A stretch of DNA of 64,000 nt, taken from assembly GCA_022478985.1 (NCBI GenBank), contig JAKSZP010014534.1:124001-188000 (forward strand), in the 5' to 3' direction. This document shows, in pieces, positions 60,490 to 64,000 of the stretch. The notes under the pieces were generated by a model that saw only the letters and a list, made by a program, of their open reading frames with translations, searched no databases and was not told the DNA's origin. Position 1 is the stretch's first letter. Each line of letters opens with the position of its first letter. The DNA comes from Massospora cicadina (taxonomy: Eukaryota; Entomophthoromycota; Entomophthoromycetes; Entomophthorales; Entomophthoraceae). A program made the translations under genes and the position numbers.

Positions 60490-63090
60490 GTACTTATATT
60501 ATAAAGACTGACCTGTAACTCATGATGAGCTACCACCCAGAACACTAGCTGTTATACCTCCGTTGCAGCCATCCATATAATGGGATAGAAAAGTGATATG
60601 GCAGCTGTGAGTACAAGCCAGAGATTCCCAATATTGTTAATAATGGTTACTAAATGTTCAGCAGACAGCTTAAATTCACAAAATAAATTTTTGATTTTTG
60701 TGAGCTTTTTTATTGTAACTAAAGGGTGGAAAAGGGGAAAATAGAGCAACGGCGAATTTGTCAGGGTCTGCTGCCTTATAAACTCACAAAAAATATGGAA
60801 TGGAAACAATTTCATTCTCTGTCAGAAATAATAACAACAACACAACTATGGCAGATGAACATTAAAAATCTTTAAAACGGCAGATCAATATCAGCCTGGT
60901 CAGCCAATTTAAGCTCAATATGCCACCGAATTTCACCTCTGAGCATGATTCTGCGTGGAATATTGGTGACGGCTTAACCAGTGGGCAAATGGGTGCACTA
61001 GTGATTAAGCCATATATTGGTGGTCCCATTGAGTAGGGAAGATGTTTATTGCGCCCATGCCTATCAGGGATGGGCTCATGATTGCCAGCGAAAAACAAGA
61101 ACAAAAGTTGGGGATTTCTAAGTTTATAATTGACCTAATCAATTCATCTTTTCAGGATAACATTAAATTTTATCAGCATAACTAAAACCCGTAAATGTAA
61201 CCTCTTTCAGGGGAGATTTGTTGCCAATTTTCTACTGGCAATAACCCTGGACGTTACCACTTCCCAACACACACCCCAAAACTTCTGGACTATGACACGT
61301 TTGGTTGGCATGGGGCGTCAAAATCTTTAAGAGTACATCATCACACACCACTCATCTACCACATCAGCTAAGTAGCACTTAAAGACAAGAGGAAATCTGC
61401 TGGCTTCCTTCGCTTCTTGGTAAAAAATGGGAATTTCTCCCAATTAAGCTGCAGGGTTGTTCCTCAAGACTTACATTACCCTTCCATTTTAAAATTGGGG
61501 AGCACCCCCACTGAGAACTTGGGTAAGCTTAACATTTTTGTGCGTATTTAGGAGCTTGTTTGACAAAATGAAAGCAACCTTATGGGAGGACGGGGAGCAT
61601 CTGGGTATTTAACGTGGAAGGCCTTCACTATCATGAGAGTGTCAGTAAAAATCTCATTTTCCTGAGAGGTAATGCAGAGTGTACAGTCACATAACAATGG
61701 AACTAGTTGTTAAAAGTAAGAGGAATAGGGCACCTTGAAAGGTGCTGGTGCATAGGGAACCAAAGTAAAGGGTGTATAATATTGTATAAGCAACTAAATA
61801 ACCTATAAACGCCATAACTTGGTTGAATCCCATGGAAGAGCCCATAACCAAGTGCAACATGATGTTGGGTGCTTGGGTGCCTTAATCTGGAGGTGACCAG
61901 GATCTCCTAGGTTACATTAGAGTTCATTATTATCTTAGACAAAAATATAACAACCTATATCGTTAGAAACTATTTTGAGGAAGAATGAAAAGAGGTCACA
62001 CCAAGAGACCATCTGAGAAAGTAAAAATAAGGTACTTTTTATTAAAACCAGTCTACTAACAAAAAACACTTGTTGCAAAATACTGAACTATTAAGAATCA
62101 GATGTATCATTATCCATTGAGCGATGCACTGCGCCCAAACCAACCAAGAAGAGCAAAACATCCTCCTTTTTAGTACTATAGCTTAAGCATTCTCACAGTT
62201 GGGTAATTGAATGCAATTTAATAATGTGTACTTGGCAACATGGTAAACTAGACAGGTTTTGTATCAATTCCAATAACAGATTTATTGTATCATCCTCATT
62301 TAATAATTAACTGGTGCACCAAAAGGAGGGGACTTAACGCCTCATGTCCATCACGTGCACCCCCAGAGCCAACTTGGGCATATGTTTCCCTTACCCAGAG
62401 TTTTTCCAGGTTGTGCTTCAGGTCAGGAATATTCATTAGCTTGTTCCTCTAATTGGTTGTAGTTGTGAACATCTTTAACCACAAGCTAAGGTATGGTAAA
62501 AACGCCTTAACAGGAAGAACCCTGTTCTGGCATTGACAAACATAATTTCTTCCATCCCCTCTTATCATTATATTATCAATGATAGGATTCAAAAAGGAAT
62601 ACTTGAATTGTTGTCATGCAAGGTAATCACTGCTACTGCTGAAACTTTTTAAATAAAATAGCTTGTTCCACTTGGCCTCTTCACACTCTGCGTTTTTATA
62701 ATCTGTACCTACTATTATGTCATGTAACCATGACATTTACCAACTCATGGCAATTAGCAGAACCTCGGGCACTAACCCAACTGTTCTCATAGGAAAGGAA
62801 TTACAAGCCACCAAATACTGCACCAAGTGACGTAATGTTATGAAGCTAAATGGCCTCCACTTTTTTACCAAGTCTAAAATCACAAATGATTCAGGAGCAG
62901 TAGGTGACATGCCACTAAACGAAAATAACTGGGAATCATGGAAGGTGATATATTGTTACCAAAGAGCAGGAAGAACCTTCCAAAAAGTTCCAATGCCTAA
63001 ATTTTACATGGCCACGTGAGGGCCTAAGAACTTTTCTAAAATCTTCCACGAAAGAACCTTTATATGCAGGTGGCGCATTTGAGTATGACT
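60490..63090. other. unassigned region between two integrase remnants
   Basis: Short minus-strand frames (60552-60815, 60862-61104) follow the integrase orientation but show no diagnostic motif. It probably holds further decayed Gypsy sequence, including the C-terminal part of the element at 63090-64000. No RNA gene was seen. Confidence 0.35.
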
Positions 63091-64000
63091 AATATAGTAC
63101 ACTTATCTCACGGGTGTGGGGTATTGACAATATATAATTTGCTTGTAATTGCTGTTGGCTTTGGTCAGGTGCTCCCAAACCAGTGATTGAGTGCTCTCTA
63201 TTTTCTGCACATGGTCCGCCACAGCAGGGACTTTCAGTGATGGCATGAACCAGGGAAAATGAAAGGTTTTACCCAGCGTGGCCTCAAAAAGGCGAAACCT
63301 GGTAGACATATGGGAGGCATTGTTGTATGCATCTCGCGCAAATCTAAAATTAACCAACCAGGTATCCTGCGCTGCGGTGGCATAACACCAAAGATACTTC
63401 TTGAAAAACTTATTGACTACTTTTGTTGCCCATCAGACTTGGGATGTTATGCGGTGGAATGGAATGTCTTAATTTTCAAGATAGCCAGTAGGCTGTACAA
63501 AAGCGCGCTTTAAACTGCAGCCCTAGTCACTTCTGATTTCCTGTAACAACCCAAAACTGTGAAGAAATTCCGCACAAAGGGCTGGGCTGATTCTTTAGGG
63601 GTAATAGCTGATGAACAGGGGATATTCAGTGAAAAAGCGGTAAAGCAGTCTACAACCACCAATTCACATTAAACCCATTGGTGCTGAGAAGCTCAACAAT
63701 GAAGTTGACGGATACTGATGTCCACATACCCTCAGCATGATGCAGAGGATTGAGAAGCCCATTTTTACCTGATCTATCTGACTTTGCCGTATGCACATTA
63801 TGTAACTAGTTATCTATGCTGGAGTATCCTTAGAGATCCCTGACCAGTTTTACATCCGCTTCATTAAGTCATGGAATTTTCATTACCTTGGTAACCTACT
63901 TCCAGAGAGTCATGGTGACCCCAAATCAGCTCATCATGAAGTAGAGGTGAAATCCAAACACATGATTTAAATAAAAATGGTCCCTCTGCAAACGCATAAT
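63090..64000 (-). pseudogene. second Ty3/Gypsy integrase (minus strand), cut by the window end
   Basis: The minus strand from 64000 leftward shows FIVELLSTNGFNVNW, DCFTAFSLNIPCSSAITPKE, a phase break, then IKTFHSTAYHPKSDGQQK-like residues near 63440-63480. An open 84-codon frame at 63103-63357 follows (AYNNASHMSTRFRLFEAT, GKTFHFPW, VPAVADHVQKIEST, ANSNYKQ). This is the typical order of integrase core, YHP-SDGQ block and C-terminal helix in Gypsy elements. Upstream pol domains lie outside the window. Confidence 0.7.

Noticed and set aside
1..64000. CRISPR arrays, prokaryotic operons, prophage
   Set aside because: No regularly spaced repeats, ribosome binding sites or co-directional compact genes. 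All long frames are retrotransposon-derived.

Overview
This window looks like a transposon graveyard from a eukaryotic genome, most likely a filamentous fungus. The reasons are: APE-type LINE retrotransposons with an RRM-like/CCHC ORF1, Ty3/Gypsy elements including one with a chromodomain, AT-rich decayed sequence between younger GC-richer elements, and no prokaryotic gene organisation, rRNA, tRNA or recognisable host gene. The fungal assignment is inference; the eukaryotic assignment is firm. I found no intact host protein-coding gene. Almost every long open frame belongs to a mobile element or lies antisense to one. || Layout. 1-3120: two minus-strand Gypsy remnants (capsid region, primer-site motif, coiled-coil gag). 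3121-8429: LINE copy A (+) between an 18-bp target-site duplication. 8430-9700: nothing recognised. About 9700-12950: very decayed plus-strand Gypsy pol. About 12990-13950: LTR of an older minus-strand element ('Gypsy-4'). About 14370-26170: Gypsy-1 (+), carrying LINE copy B (17348-22555) inside it between a perfect 16-bp duplication. 26176-27757: Gypsy-4 gag (-), followed by its other LTR. That LTR is split at 28706/41775 by Gypsy-2 (+, 28707-41774, 5-bp duplication AACAA). Gypsy-2 is itself split in its primer-binding site by Gypsy-3 (-, 29465-36060), a chromodomain element. 41888-43301: nothing recognised. 43316-48544: LINE copy C (+), the most divergent copy, with a 14-bp duplication. 48559-51009: AT-rich spacer. 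51026-56315: LINE copy D (-), the best preserved, with a 16-bp duplication. 56332-58950: AT-rich spacer. About 58950-59560: LTR-like segment. About 60190-60480: minus-strand integrase remnant. 63090-64000: another minus-strand Gypsy integrase, cut by the window end. || How the parts work together. Each LINE encodes an RNA-binding ORF1 protein and an ORF2 endonuclease/reverse transcriptase for target-primed reverse transcription. The four copies allow comparison within the window. They share a 5' UTR hairpin just before the ORF1 ATG. The ORF1 stop always lies 9 nt upstream of the ORF2 ATG in the same frame, and in three copies this stop-start junction sits in a strong hairpin whose 3-nt loop is the TAA stop codon. 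This resembles a termination-reinitiation device and is the main candidate for a less-described feature. A collagen-like Gly-X-Y tract in the Gypsy-1 gag is a second oddity. All copies seen carry stops or frameshifts, so nothing here is likely to be autonomous now.
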